Below are positions 49,701-60,892 of a DNA stretch of 64,000 nucleotides, piece by piece (position 1 is the first letter of the stretch; the number at the start of each line of letters is the position of its first letter). The translations under genes and the position numbers were made by a program. The stretch covers positions 11,927,154 to 11,991,153 of the forward strand of contig JACDQD010000002.1 of NCBI GenBank assembly GCA_019843655.1, written 5' to 3'. The notes under the pieces are model-generated. The model searched no databases, was not told the DNA's origin, and was given only the letters and a program-made list of their open reading frames with translations. The stretch is from Lethocerus indicus (lineage: Eukaryota; Arthropoda; Insecta; Hemiptera; Belostomatidae).

Positions 49701-51611
49701 AATTATGGTTCAATTTCCCGAAAACTAATTGACTATTCCTCGCATTCTTCTCACAGTCGTTCTGAAAATCCATTTTGATTTACATTATTAAATTAGAGTT
49801 TATTATTCGCAACGAAAATAACGAAAACTGTTAATGTACAGTTTACATGGCAACGTAGAGGTAGGCGTGCGTGTTGCCTGTTGCGGCGCACATCCCATTG
49901 GTCGTGCTGACAGAGGAAGTCCTTCTACATAGTGTCACCATTTTTATCTTCCTGTTATCCCGTCTATTTTGTTTCTCTTCTCCTTTGTTTTCGGAATACA
50001 GTCGAAGAGGGAACAGCGGGAACAGTACATAAAAAGGGACCGAGCAACTAGTTTTTACAAATAACGAGATGTTAAAAGAAATCCTACTGAACGCAGCATA
50101 AAATTATTAATGGTTACAACATCCTGTCTGCATGAAGGTAATACCGGAAATTGCCATTTTTGATAACAAAATGATGAATATTACAAACAGTTGAATTGCA
50201 TTGTTTGTTGAATTAGAAAATTTAACTGGCGTGGGTTTCTAAGGGGTTTTCTTTCCTCCCTTAAGTATCTTAAGCGGCCACTTAAGATCGCAAACCAGGT
50301 GATGTTCGTTTCTGTCTTTATAATTTAGAATGTCTACAAGAGAAATTAAATGATTGTACAATACCACTCTTTGAGCCGAATGATTTATTTACGTACACCA
50401 CCAACTAAGGTTCGCATCCATTCATCGTCTTGGATATATTACCTGATAAGAATGATGAAACATTTAGTAATGGAAAAGGAAACAGGATCTTCTTCATAAA
50501 CGGACCAACTCAATTCGAAAAATGATGGTTTTTCTTGTTCACAATATGTATCAGCAAATATGTATGACAAATACTAGAACAATGACTCAAAAATTGAAAG
50601 AAGTAATTTAATTGTACAGCTACTGACGATATTACAACTTTATGTTCATATACAATGCGACTGTGAATATGTGAAGATGCGTGCGCAAATCAAGCGGGGG
50701 CAATCACCGATAATTTCGAATCCGGCAATCGTAACAAAAATCTCTGCGCCGGTCGGGGCAGACTTTCTCTATTAATTATAGGCCTTAATCAGTAATTATA
50801 AGTAGATTACTTGTAAATTAAATTTCTCCGGAACAATCGGTTCTACAGAAAAATGGGTTTCACACAAACTTATAAAAAAATGGGCGCATAATTTCGATAA
50901 TTACGAACAATTATATTAATAGAGGCGCCGGGTGAGGTACTCGAAAATGTTGGGTACGCACACCAGAAGCGGCCTTTCCCAGGCGGTGGCCGTACGCACA
51001 ATGCCGGCAGAGAGCAATGGCAGGTGGATATTACAGCTATTAGATGTAATAAATTCACATTACTATATTTTATTCGACTCTGGCCGGCCGGCTGATCTAC
51101 GTCGTAAATATTTTAGTCAAAAAACTTGTTCCCGTCGCATTGATCAAAACAGCCCCCTGTTAAACAGGCGGAAAATTATGAAATTATTCTCGAATTCATA
51201 TAATATTGGGGGAATATTCAATGGAAATAACGGTAATACCTGGTATTTCCTTACTATGATTGGTATCCAATTTTGAAAGGACAACATCCCCACTGGCTAC
51301 TAAATCTTCAATAGGGAAGTCACGTATACTGGATAGAACATTCCTTCTTGTAATTAATAAGAGATAAGAAATGTTCAAGTGTTAATATCAGAAAATAGAC
51401 GCGAAATATTCTATCTGGAATCGTCCCTATGTGTATTCTAAAATAACGCCGGGAGGGAGAATGTTTTGAATCCGACCAGCCATTGTTACATTTATACAGC
51501 AGTGTCATAAATGAAGTTCGTAATTATTGAATTAATAGTGGATTAATTGATAGAAATAGGCAGGTTTAGTTGGCCGCTAGATATCCACCGTCTGATATCA
51601 TATGCTACACA

Positions 51612-51745
51612 GGCTTTGACTACTTGCCATCTTCAGTACCATTCAGTTAGTCAATTAGTGTAGCACAGCGCAGGACGCTTATGGGGCACACTGCTACTGA
51701 AGATGGTGAGCAGCCGGAAGCAAAAGCCGGTCTAGCAAAAGACAC
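51612..51745 (+). mobile_element. Fold-back Penelope-like fragment with two inverted hammerhead-like motifs
   Basis: A minus-strand copy of the motif (CTGAAGATGGCAAGTAGTC, 51637 down to 51619) and a plus-strand copy (GCTACTGAAGATGG from 51693, CCGGTCTAGCAAAAGAC to 51742) face away from each other around about 55 bp. In the plus copy stem I (GCTA and TAGC at 51733-51736) and the GTC triplet are kept. The GAAA box is broken (GGAA) and about seven extra bases sit before CCGGTC. CAGGACGCTT (51671-51680) lies between them. The arrangement fits the complex inverted terminal structures left by Penelope-like elements. Confidence 0.62.
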
Positions 51746-54700
51746 CATAGAATTACATATTCTCTTGTGTAATTCGAGTTGAATATAGGTTATTTTCAAA
51801 ACTGAGCCTCAGCGGAGCTAACAGTTAGACTGGGGCGATGCGGAGGTGCGGCGGCCGGTCTGAGACAAATGGGGGGAAAAAAGGAGGCCCTAACTCTAAT
51901 AATTGCTCCCTTTAATAATAAGCCGGCCATTACATAGTTTTCTCTTCCAGGACTTTTACTAATATAAAGCTTACAGCAGGAGCCCACACCGCTCACACGT
52001 CGAACCCTTTTACGATTTATAAGGCCCAAATGAATGGTACTATTTCTTCCATAAAACGTCAAGACCAGGTAAAGAAATGTAGCTCAACCTTAGTTTTACT
52101 AATATTGTTTGTCTTACACTCGAAAAAGTAATAGATTGCTAACATTTACAAGAGAATAGATTCTTTATGGAGTATTGATATACTATGACATTTAATTGGT
52201 ATCAGTATTATACGCATATTTATATTACACATTTCATACTACTATTTCTATTGAACTATTAGTGTTGCAAAGCATCCTGGAATTTGATTATATTTATGTC
52301 AATTTTATGGAGAAAGTTAAGCTCTAAGCTTTAATTCAGTACCAATGTTTGGGTATTTTATTTTGGTTATTTCAAAATGAGGAGTAATTATATTTATAAC
52401 TAACTATAAGCCATTAATTCTGCCGAAACCAAATTTGTACCAATGGCGTTAACTTATACTGGGCTAACTGTTCACCTCATGCTATACTACCTATCTTAAA
52501 CTAGATACTGTAGTCAAACTGTACTGATTCGGGAACTAAAAATAACTTTATCAATTTAATTCGGCCCGAGTTCCATACCAGAACAGAGTAAACAAAATGA
52601 TATGAAATATTCTCAATGCCGTGTGGAATTTATTACATTTAACAAAAGGGGATACATTAAATATGTACTTTTATAAAATTATAAAATAGCGGAGGGAGAC
52701 CAAATGTTTAAACGCGTGTTTACGTCAGCTGTGTCAATATTTCATAAAACCAATGCTACGATAGGACTGAAAAAATCAACAAACTGATCTGATTACACAG
52801 GTTTAATTTTCAGTTTTATATTAAGACCACCGGGTAGCAACCTTGTTGAAGTCTTTCCTCAGAATTTAGCCTCATATAATGAAACATAAGCTTTTGACTA
52901 GCTTAAAATTTGCGCCTCCTGGGTGGCATGAACTGTCAAATATTTGCGAAAGGAACACGCCATCGCGGTGAACAAAAAACTCGCTACGGAGCGTGCCGCG
53001 TACAGACAATGCCCATTTCTGCCGCCTCGCCTTATACAATATTCCTGAAAATGTATTAAGTAATAAAATATTTCTAGCCGCACAATTACCCTAATTAAAA
53101 TCATTGGGCGTTATCGTCTAACTTAAATACTGCTCGGGGTAATTAAGCTCAATTAAGCTACGCATTAAATACATACTGAAAACACCGAGCTAAAAAAGAC
53201 CCGCGATGTGCCTCTACCATACACAATAATTCATTTTCTTTTGACATTGTCGATGTGCAGGAAAATAGCACTCAATGGAGACTGGTATGCACTATCGTAA
53301 AATCGTATGTTTTTAATACATTCATTGCGCTAAATATATAATATATAACGTAAAAAAAACAAAAAGTCTGTAGTTTTTGAAATGTGTTGTGCTCTATAAA
53401 CAAATTTGTTATCGAAACATACAGTTAGCGATAACTACCGAGTGTTAGAAATTTGTTTTAACTGGAACATATTTTCAATATACTGAAATAAATGATTTAA
53501 CTGAGTATTAGCGGGGAATAATTTAGATCGACGAATAAAACACATTGAATAATAGGGCGATATGGAAATTTTCAATAATGTAAAAACCCGAAGTATACGC
53601 TTTTGACTTTCGTGTTCACTTCGCTCGAATACCGATGAACACAGTTTCGAGGGCCCTCACTCGAATTAACTTTTAAGTTACTATTATCCATGCCAAACCC
53701 AATGAGTAGATGAATTTTAGTAGTTGATGCTATCGAAATGTGCTGTTACTAATTCATTTTTATCTGCACACTTCCATCGGAGATAATTATAACGCCAACC
53801 GACGAACGCCGGGCCTTCTGTTATACAACGATACACAATTATATTCGGGAATATTGGCTAAGTTCGTTGTTATCATGAAGGCGGGAACGGGACCTGAACC
53901 GAACCAATAAATTAGAATTAGCGCCGAGGATCTTCCTTTTCGGAGTAAGGCTGTGGCCAGTCCACTTTCTCGAACCAACAACAGTCACGCACCAGAATCG
54001 ACACAAATAATCCACTTATGCAATCGTACATATTATTTAAAGTAAAAACACGGTCGGAATAATAATAAGATAATTGCGTAAGTTACATAAAATAACGAGG
54101 CATCTTGGAGATGTAAAGATTATAGGTTGTAACAATCACGATTTAGTAGGCTATATTATGTATTTTGCAATTTTATATGTGTTATCGGATAAATTATATC
54201 ATCTGCTACCGTTCACTCGTATAAATAAATTAAACCAATCCAGGATGAATTATCCTAATTATCAGCCAATTAATTTAATATATACAGAGATAGAGGTAAT
54301 GGTTTTGCGTCTGTTGATTTAAAAACAATTGGTTTTTTAATATTCTTGGAGGATACGTAGAGTCAGTTCATGTACTTGTGCTTTGTTTGATTTCCTTCAG
54401 TGAAAAATTATACCAGAGCCAAGTTTGTAGGCATTAAGTCGTAATTTGCATTAAAATACACACAAAATACCGTAATCGTAAAGAAGTTAATTATAGCTCA
54501 GTTAATGACACATTATTAAATTTCGTCTCCAAATGGAAATCTTGACCACCGCTCGTCCAAAATCACAAAATTACTAAGTCCCCAAGAGGTAATTAACTAC
54601 GACCGGACTGTACTATTATGTTTTACAAGACGTGCAAGGGCCAGAAAGTTTTACTATTTTTAATTTGCGAGCGCCGCCTGTCTGAGTTAAACGAGATAAA

Positions 54701-55466
54701 CAAACTGGGAAAATATATATTTTAAAGGAAGGACGCTAGTAAGAATTATAAATATAATCGGATTGGTCGTATCCACAAATAAAGGGCGGAATAGGGACGA
54801 AAATAATGTAATCACATTATGAGTTACGAATTGGAACTACATTAAATATAAGGGAATTAATAGGGGAATAAGAGAGACAGATTTACATAAAAACTCATCT
54901 TCAATTCTTTTGTAGTAAATGGTACATTCACAATGCTCCTTGGGTCTATTACTTAGCGCGGAGACATCAAGGAGTTCCCGCTAAGATTTGAAACATCCTT
55001 ACTCAATGGGAATGGGTGGAATTCAATTAGAATCGCTATATCATTACTAGAAAGCAACTTATGATGGCAAACAATAGAATCGACACATCCAATGAACTAA
55101 GCCATATTTTCAGTTAATAGCGTGGAGTCAAAAGGGCTCCGTCCCAGTAAAAATGCCAGATTTTCATTTTTCCTACTAATCAAACATTAAGATCGGTACA
55201 AACAAATTAACTGTGAAAAGTTTCATAGAACGAAATATTTTCCTCTCTAATATTTTGAGATTTCGTGCGTTTAATCCCGTTTGACTGGAACGGCAGTTCT
55301 GTTCCACACGTACATCAATTTCGCCTGCTTTCTTCCAACTGACTCCAACGTTACCAGAAATGCACGAATACTCGTGCCTGGAGGAGGACTCTGCAGGAAC
55401 AAAGGAAGATGTCCCAGAAGACTCGGGTTGATCCCCGTATTGTTTCTGTTCCTTTTAGGTATGCGT

Positions 55467-55468
<2 letters not shown>

Positions 55469-55506
<38 letters not shown>
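55469..55506. repeat. (GT)n microsatellite
   Basis: A pure GT run of about 19 units followed by a G-rich tail (GGTGGGTGGGGTGGGG) at 55506-55521. The tail adds a possible G-quadruplex. Confidence 0.95.
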
Positions 55507-55507
<1 letters not shown>

Positions 55508-56532
55508 TGGGTGGGGTGGGGAGGCGGCACTAATTGGGCCGAGAGGCGGCGTTTCCAGTTTCAGGACACGCTCGAAAGCAGCGATTTCACGTCGATGCTT
55601 CGAGAACGCGAATTATAATTTCCCCGTCCGGTCGAGTTCCGTTTTGCCCCGCTCCGCCGATCGAATCTTCCCAAATAATAATCTTCTTTCTCTCTTCTTA
55701 TTATTACTAACTGGCTGATAAGACAGTGGAGCACAAAACATGACGCTCTGGCCTGCCCCAAATCGGCTCAGTCTATGACACGAAGCTTTATTTTCATGAC
55801 TCTATAACAGCTATAAACAAATCCCCAACCGATTTATTTGATGAGCATTCTTATAACAAGAAAACAAGAAAAGGTACAAATTTAATAAAAGCACTCGGGT
55901 AGCCTCAACGAACGGATTCAAAATGTTCAAAACAAATCTCCAATTATTTAATCGCCTAAATAATTGCACTAACCATATTCCAGTGTACTACAGTGTTTAT
56001 TCTACCCGTGACTTTATTATTTTATCGATACAGGTGTTATGATGGTGACGGCACAATTACAGGTGTTAACTAACTTGAAATTATAGATCGTTTTCCTATT
56101 ACAATGTTTATGGATGTTTATTTTCATATTCAAATTATATTAATCTCAAATTTAGGAATGGCAATTGCGCGATATATACTAAAAACTACCTTAGAGGTAG
56201 GACTAGCGGGACATAAAGATATCCGTAGATCTTTTACGGTACATCAGTTTCCGTTGTACCCGGCGTACAGCTCCCCGCAGTTAAGGGAACGTTAATTAGT
56301 TTAGGGGTGAAGGGAAATTAAAAGGGGTAATTTTTTAATGGGCCCCCGCCTCGACCGGTATCTGGCTCAGGTGTTGTCCGGACAGAATCTGGCGCGGGCC
56401 CTGTACAACAAAAAAATAGAAAGAAAAACGAAATTTGTAAGGGAAAAAACGCCGGAAAAAAATGAAGTTTCCAGATTCAGGTTGCCGGCCGGTCAGGTGC
56501 GCTCCGGTTACTCTGCTGTATGAGCCCCTCCG

Positions 56533-56765
<233 letters not shown>

Positions 56766-57429
56766 TGTCCTAATTGGAACGATCCGGTTTTATGAAGATC
56801 AATTAGACGCCAGTTTATTATGTGGGAAACATTGGTAGTTGAGCCCTCCCCCCAACCGCCCCTCTGGCCAGGGCTCGGTCCACCCCGCCGACACCGCCAC
56901 CGCCGACTTTAAAAAGGCAATTTATTTGAATTTTTTGAAAGGGGGCCCCCCCAGTGATTTATCTGTGGCCCTCCCCATCCCCAAACCGCCGCCAGGGTTC
57001 GCCCTCCGTTTCATTTAGTAAAATAAACAAAAATATTCTCAATTTAAATTCAAAATAGGATGACGAGGCCAACTAAATTGGGTTGAACCATCCGATATTT
57101 TTTAATTGCCTCCTCCCCCCCTCCACCAAGGACGGATTATATTGCAATTTTCCTTACATTCTTTTTGTTAATCCCATTAATTTGGTTCTCTTGTAGCCGA
57201 GCTCGGCATGAGCCGGTCCCGTTTTGATTGATGGGCGAGAGTCGTTCCTTATTTATCCACTAGGCGCGTCTCTGAATAAAACGTTCCTTGACGTCAGGTG
57301 TAGGAAGTTATGAAACATGGCGGTTCGCAACTCTATCAGTTTATGAATACTAGCCAACTTTTTTATTTCGATGTCGATTCAGGCATTATGACACTTCACG
57401 AAAAGTTTCTAAGTTTCCAGCCATTTCCA

Positions 57430-57587
57430 GCCGTCGAGTTTCGACTTCCCGCCATCTTCATTCGTCATTAGATCACCGACGTACTTAAGCGTGTTGTTTA
57501 CCGACGGCGCATCCTCTCAACAATATGCTCCATTACGCATTGAAGGAACGCAATTGAAGTTGTCGAGAAGCCGAAACCGTTCGGCAT
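57430..57587. mobile_element. Pair of inverted hammerhead-like relics
   Basis: On the minus strand ATGAAGATGGCGGGAAGTC followed by GAAACTCGAC occupies 57466 down to 57437. On the plus strand TTGAAGTTGTCGAGAAGCC followed by GAAACCG lies at 57554-57579. Both keep the order and spacing of the core, stem II and GAAAC boxes of the copy at 8417-8440. They point toward each other across about 90 bp. Neither has an intact CTGANGA. They look like an older pair from a related subfamily. Confidence 0.42.
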
Positions 57588-57684
57588 GAATTTACTAAAT
57601 CAACCAGTGGAAACAGATCGCAAACATTTTGGTATTAGTACAAACCCTGGCCAAACAACAAATATCATAAATGTATTCAGTTTA

Positions 57685-57790
57685 ACATACTTGTTTTGTG
57701 GTCTGCGAGGGGATGGAATACCGTAGATTTCGTGTGTTTCTACTAGCGAGAGGAGACAGAAACACATGAAATCTACGGTATAAATGTGTT
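57685..57790. mobile_element. Hairpin of Penelope-like end boxes
   Basis: The arms 57718-57741 and 57758-57781 are reverse complements at 23 of 24 positions, with a 16-nt loop. The left half (TGGTCTGCGAGGGG, then ACCGTAGATTTCGTGTGTTTC) matches 6331-6365. The right half (AGCGAGAGGAGACAGAAACAC) matches 8463-8483. The fragment is therefore the outer boxes of the element joined head to head, without the hammerhead core between them. Confidence 0.68.
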
Positions 57791-58975
57791 CCTTACAGTA
57801 TAATTCTATTTCAATGTTTTTTGATGGATTAACAAGATCACAACTATAGCGTGGGTAGGCCAAAGAAGAGTCATAATTTTATAAAAATACTTAAATAGAT
57901 TTTTTCCTATATTCAAATAATTTATATCCTATTTCACTTTCCCCATTCTTACGTCGGCGTTGAGAATGGTTCGTGATTTTCATTTCGACGATGCTTACAC
58001 AGTTTTGATTTTGGTAATGCACTGCACTACAAGAATGGGTTCTATTTATTGCTCAGAAAGTTGTGCGAGCAATTCGTGGAGAGACTGTCTCTCCCACAGT
58101 TGTTCTTCCACTCGAGTGTAACACGATCTTAAACCGTCTGGGAAGAGAATTGTTATTTCAATGAAGACTCGAGACATAGGAGCGTAATCGGACTAGGAAT
58201 CCGAAATGATTCATTGCGTCGGAAAATAATAAATTATATAATAACGAATACTTCATATTTGTCATCGCAAATATTCTGAAAATATAACTTACCGTACGCT
58301 GCGCGAATCGCGAAGAAATATTTTAAAGACAGTTTTCATTTGGAAATTTTAGGATTATTTAACGAGTGGGTCGATGGGAACAAGGTGTTGGATTTATTTC
58401 TACTTGATAATTATTCTCGCACATCAATTGTGGAAAAGATTTAAAAATTGATGCCGGTAATCTATCATATATATCATATATATTGTAACAAGAAGTTACT
58501 CCACAAATCCGCCCGAAATGATTATATTTATGTCGAATCGTAGACACATCACAAATAGTTAATATTTGATTAAGTAACCTTGAAAGTGGCGGTTTTAATT
58601 TATATACTGACTAAAACCGTACTCCGGAACCGCAATGCCATTTGTGGTCGCTAACGCCTGTGGTGGTAGCCTAGCCTGTGGTGGATCCGGGCACTTATAG
58701 AAAGGAAATATAAGCAATTTTTCAGCTGTCTTATACATTTAACAGTATACCAATTAAGCGTTACGATAGAAGTTATATTCGTAAACCGTCTTTATTCCAT
58801 AAAAAATTACATAAAACAAGATTAGGATCTTAATCAAGAACCGATATTTATTTAGACCGGCAAGGGAAAGGAATACGGACTTTTTTTAAGTACAATTTAT
58901 TTTTGCAGCAAACCATACTCCGTGATTGCAGTCCCGATTAATTTCAATAAAACGATATCATCTCGGAAAACGGCT
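57791..58975. other. Non-coding AT-rich stretch before the Dll promoter region
   Basis: No gene is recognised. The composition is AT-rich with short ATATCAT repeats near 58465-58482. A small duplicated word GCCTGTGGTGG occurs at 58656-58666 and 58674-58684. Confidence 0.5.
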
Positions 58976-59305
58976 TCTTAACTTGTAAACTGTACCGCTA
59001 GGTCGCCCATATCAATAACCGTGATGGGGGATGACAGGGTGACAGTCCGGGGCCGACTAACTCGGCCAAAACGCACGACACGGGTTCGTCGTCGGGACAA
59101 CGGACGGCCTGTTCCTCCGTCGATTGTCGGACCGTTCTGTCGTCCTGTGGACACGCGACCGGGCTCCTCTTTGTGTTTCAAATCAATAGTTTTGTCCCAA
59201 CCACAGTAATCAGGACGCAAGGTCGGCGCGCTCCCTCCCGGCCTCAGCGCCGTTTCCGCTCTAACGATCCGCTCGGGTCGGAAACTCTGGCAGCGGGTAG
59301 CCGAA

Positions 59306-59342
59306 TATATAAAAGGCCAAAAGATAAGCCGGCAGGCCAATT
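59306..59342 (+). promoter_or_regulatory. Dll: Candidate TATA box and initiator
   Basis: TATATAAAAG at 59306-59315 is followed, at the right distance, by CCAATTT (59337-59343), which fits the YYANWYY initiator with A at 59339. If TATAAAAG begins at 59308 it lies at -31. If this were the Dll start, the leader before the first usable ATG would be about 1.2 kb and contain many upstream ATGs. The alternative start near 60265 (TCAGTC) would give a much shorter leader. TATA-like words are frequent in this AT-rich genome, so this is tentative. Confidence 0.33.
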
Positions 59343-60318
59343 TACGTCACACAAAAATCGGGAGATTTCCTCAATATCGAACGCGTCGGTACAAATTTCA
59401 AAAGACCACAGGGAAACGGGGGTGGCAAGTACTGTTGGGGCGAGGGAGGAAACACAGCAGTGTCATAGCTGGCGAGTGGACAACTTGTAGATATTGCCGC
59501 CCGAATTGAGTTTGCGTCGGTGAGTGGGGAGTTGTGCGCGGCTCTCCAGTGGAGCCGAACTGGGAAGGTGGAAGTAGGGACCGAAATAAGATGGGAAGGG
59601 GGCCGGGCCGGTGGTGGGGCGAGCGGGGCCCAATGGGGCCCTGAACAGGGGCCACGCCCCCGGGCACCCTGCGGTCCTGTGCTGCCCTCCGGCCGGCCGC
59701 CCCCCGAACTAATCCACACAAGGACACGCTCCCACTCCGACCTACACTATAACCATTATACCAGTTGAGGTCGAGCCGTTAACATATGTGTAAACGACAT
59801 TTTCAGTTTTTCACCTAAAAAAGCGGTGTGTTGCGTGGACGGGCCGTGGGCGCGGGTGCTATCTATCAGCGCGTTTCGTCTCCTCGTCTCGTCGTCTTCC
59901 CCGTTCGACTACCCGGCGACCCTCTCGCGTTTTCGGCGGCCCCCCCTCAATTACGCTAATTGTAATTAGGGACGATCTCGGGGTAATAAGAGTGATTATA
60001 TTAAACGGTATCTCCGGGGAGCGTACTTGGGGCCAGTGACTGGGCCTTCCGCTAATTTGATCAGTGACCGATTGTGTTGTGCCTTGACACCTGTTAACGT
60101 CGTCCACGGTTGTGTCCCGACGATGATCCCGCTAACCTAGTGCTCTTCGACCGGACGGCAGATAACGCCCGGGTGCTCCGTCCTCGGACATCACCAACTG
60201 CGGTATTCGTTCGGTAGTTGTGTACGCCAGACGCCAACGCTCGGTCGGCCCGCGGATTACGGTCAGTCCTCCGAGCCGCCGAAGAACACTCTAGACTCTA
60301 GCCCGGCCTGGACTTGTG

Positions 60319-60410
60319 ATGTTATCGCGAGTGACCTGTCGCTGCCAACACGATTGTTAAAGAGGAATCGAGTTCTCCGGGATGTGGGCCCCTTCGCGAT
60401 GATCTGTTGA
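60319..60410 (+). promoter_or_regulatory. Cluster of three short upstream ORFs in the Dll leader
   Basis: uORF 1 is ATG at 60319 to TAA at 60358-60360 (13 codons plus stop). uORF 2 is ATG at 60382 to TGA at 60400-60402 (6 codons plus stop) and is in frame with the Dll exon, so its stop closes the frame upstream. uORF 3 starts at 60399, overlapping the stop of uORF 2 as ATGA, and ends at 60408-60410. After them no ATG occurs in any frame until 60538. uORFs commonly lower translation of the main ORF. Whether all lie in the transcript depends on the unknown start site. Confidence 0.5.
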
Positions 60411-60484
60411 GGACGACAGACCGTCACTATTCAGGGGACTCCGTTTAGCGAAATTCACCACGCTGAATTACACGGACTTGGGTA

Positions 60485-60503
60485 GCCCCTTCGGCGAAGG
60501 GGC
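60485..60503 (+). promoter_or_regulatory. GC-rich leader hairpin upstream of the Dll start codon
   Basis: GCCCCTTC (60485-60492) pairs perfectly with GAAGGGGC (60496-60503) around a GGC loop. It ends 34 bases before the ATG at 60538. If transcribed, it is a stable 8-bp stem in the leader, at a distance where structure can influence start-codon choice. It lies in the open frame that continues upstream of the ATG, so it would be coding only if a non-ATG start were used. Confidence 0.6.
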
Positions 60504-60537
60504 GTCCGGGGGCTCTAACACGCCGACACCGACGAGT

Positions 60538-60892
60538 ATGTCGGCCGACATCGAGCACCACCACATGGGGCTCAACCACCAGGACTCGGGGGGCGGAGGA
60601 GGCGGCGGCGGCGGCGGTGGCGGAGGCGGCGGAGGGTCCATCACCCCGGTGCCGCCCACCTCCAAGTCGGCCTTTATAGAGCTCCAGCAGCACAGCTACA
60701 ACCCGGTGAGGGCCTACCACCCGCACCACTTCCAGCAGGCCCCCGGCCAGGGCAACCCCGGCCACCACGAAGGCGGCTTCGGCAGCCCCAGGGCCCTCTC
60801 GGCATACCCTTTCCCTCCGATGCACCACAACAGCTACACCGGCTACCACCTCAGCACCTACGCTCCCCAGTGTCCCTCGCCCCCTAAAGACG
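60538..60892 (+). CDS. Dll: Distal-less homeobox protein, first coding exon (partial)
   Basis: Distal-less is a homeodomain transcription factor of the nucleus that specifies distal limb and appendage fate. This exon encodes the first 118 residues plus one base. The sequence shows a His-rich start, 16 glycines (residues 18-33), KSAFIELQQH (43-52), then GSPRALSAYPFPPMHHNSY followed by TGYHL (82-105), YAPQC (108-112) and SPPKD (114-118). These blocks are the conserved N-terminal region of arthropod Dll. The exon ends at G60892, followed by GTAAGT, in phase 1. The family continues with an acidic residue after PPKD, which fits a G carried over to the next codon. ATG 60538 is the first Met after the in-frame stop at 60400 and has A at -3. 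The homeodomain is not in the window. The glycine run looks like a lineage-specific expansion. Confidence 0.93.
60589..60636 (+). repeat. Dll: Glycine-coding GGN run in Dll exon 1
   Basis: Sixteen consecutive Gly codons use GGC, GGA, GGG and GGT. The mixed codons show that it is not a fresh triplet slippage, although length variation between individuals is plausible. The reverse strand reads as poly-proline in one frame and is a shadow. Confidence 0.95.

Larger units (their letters stand above)
35925..51610. other. Non-coding stretch with CpG-rich patches and simple repeats
   Basis: No gene is recognised over about 15.7 kb. CpG-rich patches lie at about 36110-36270, 37000-37460, 39560-39680, 40540-41010, 41960-42620, 42890-43110, 43560-43810, 46500-47000 and 50690-51110. 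Strongly AT-rich stretches include 38.3-39.4, 43.3-45.5 and 47.8-50.0 kb. The frame at 44104-44433 (+) is open for 110 codons, but its hydrophobic, AT-driven composition, its lack of an ATG (TTG at 44104) and its lack of any motif leave it unsupported. Simple repeats are listed separately. Confidence 0.45.

Noticed and set aside
59342..59727. Proline-, Gly- and Arg-rich minus-strand frames
   Set aside because: They lie in the CpG-rich Dll promoter block, overlap each other in two frames and show no domain.
60445..60849. 134-codon minus-strand frame and a poly-proline frame
   Set aside because: Antisense shadows of the Dll exon and its glycine run.
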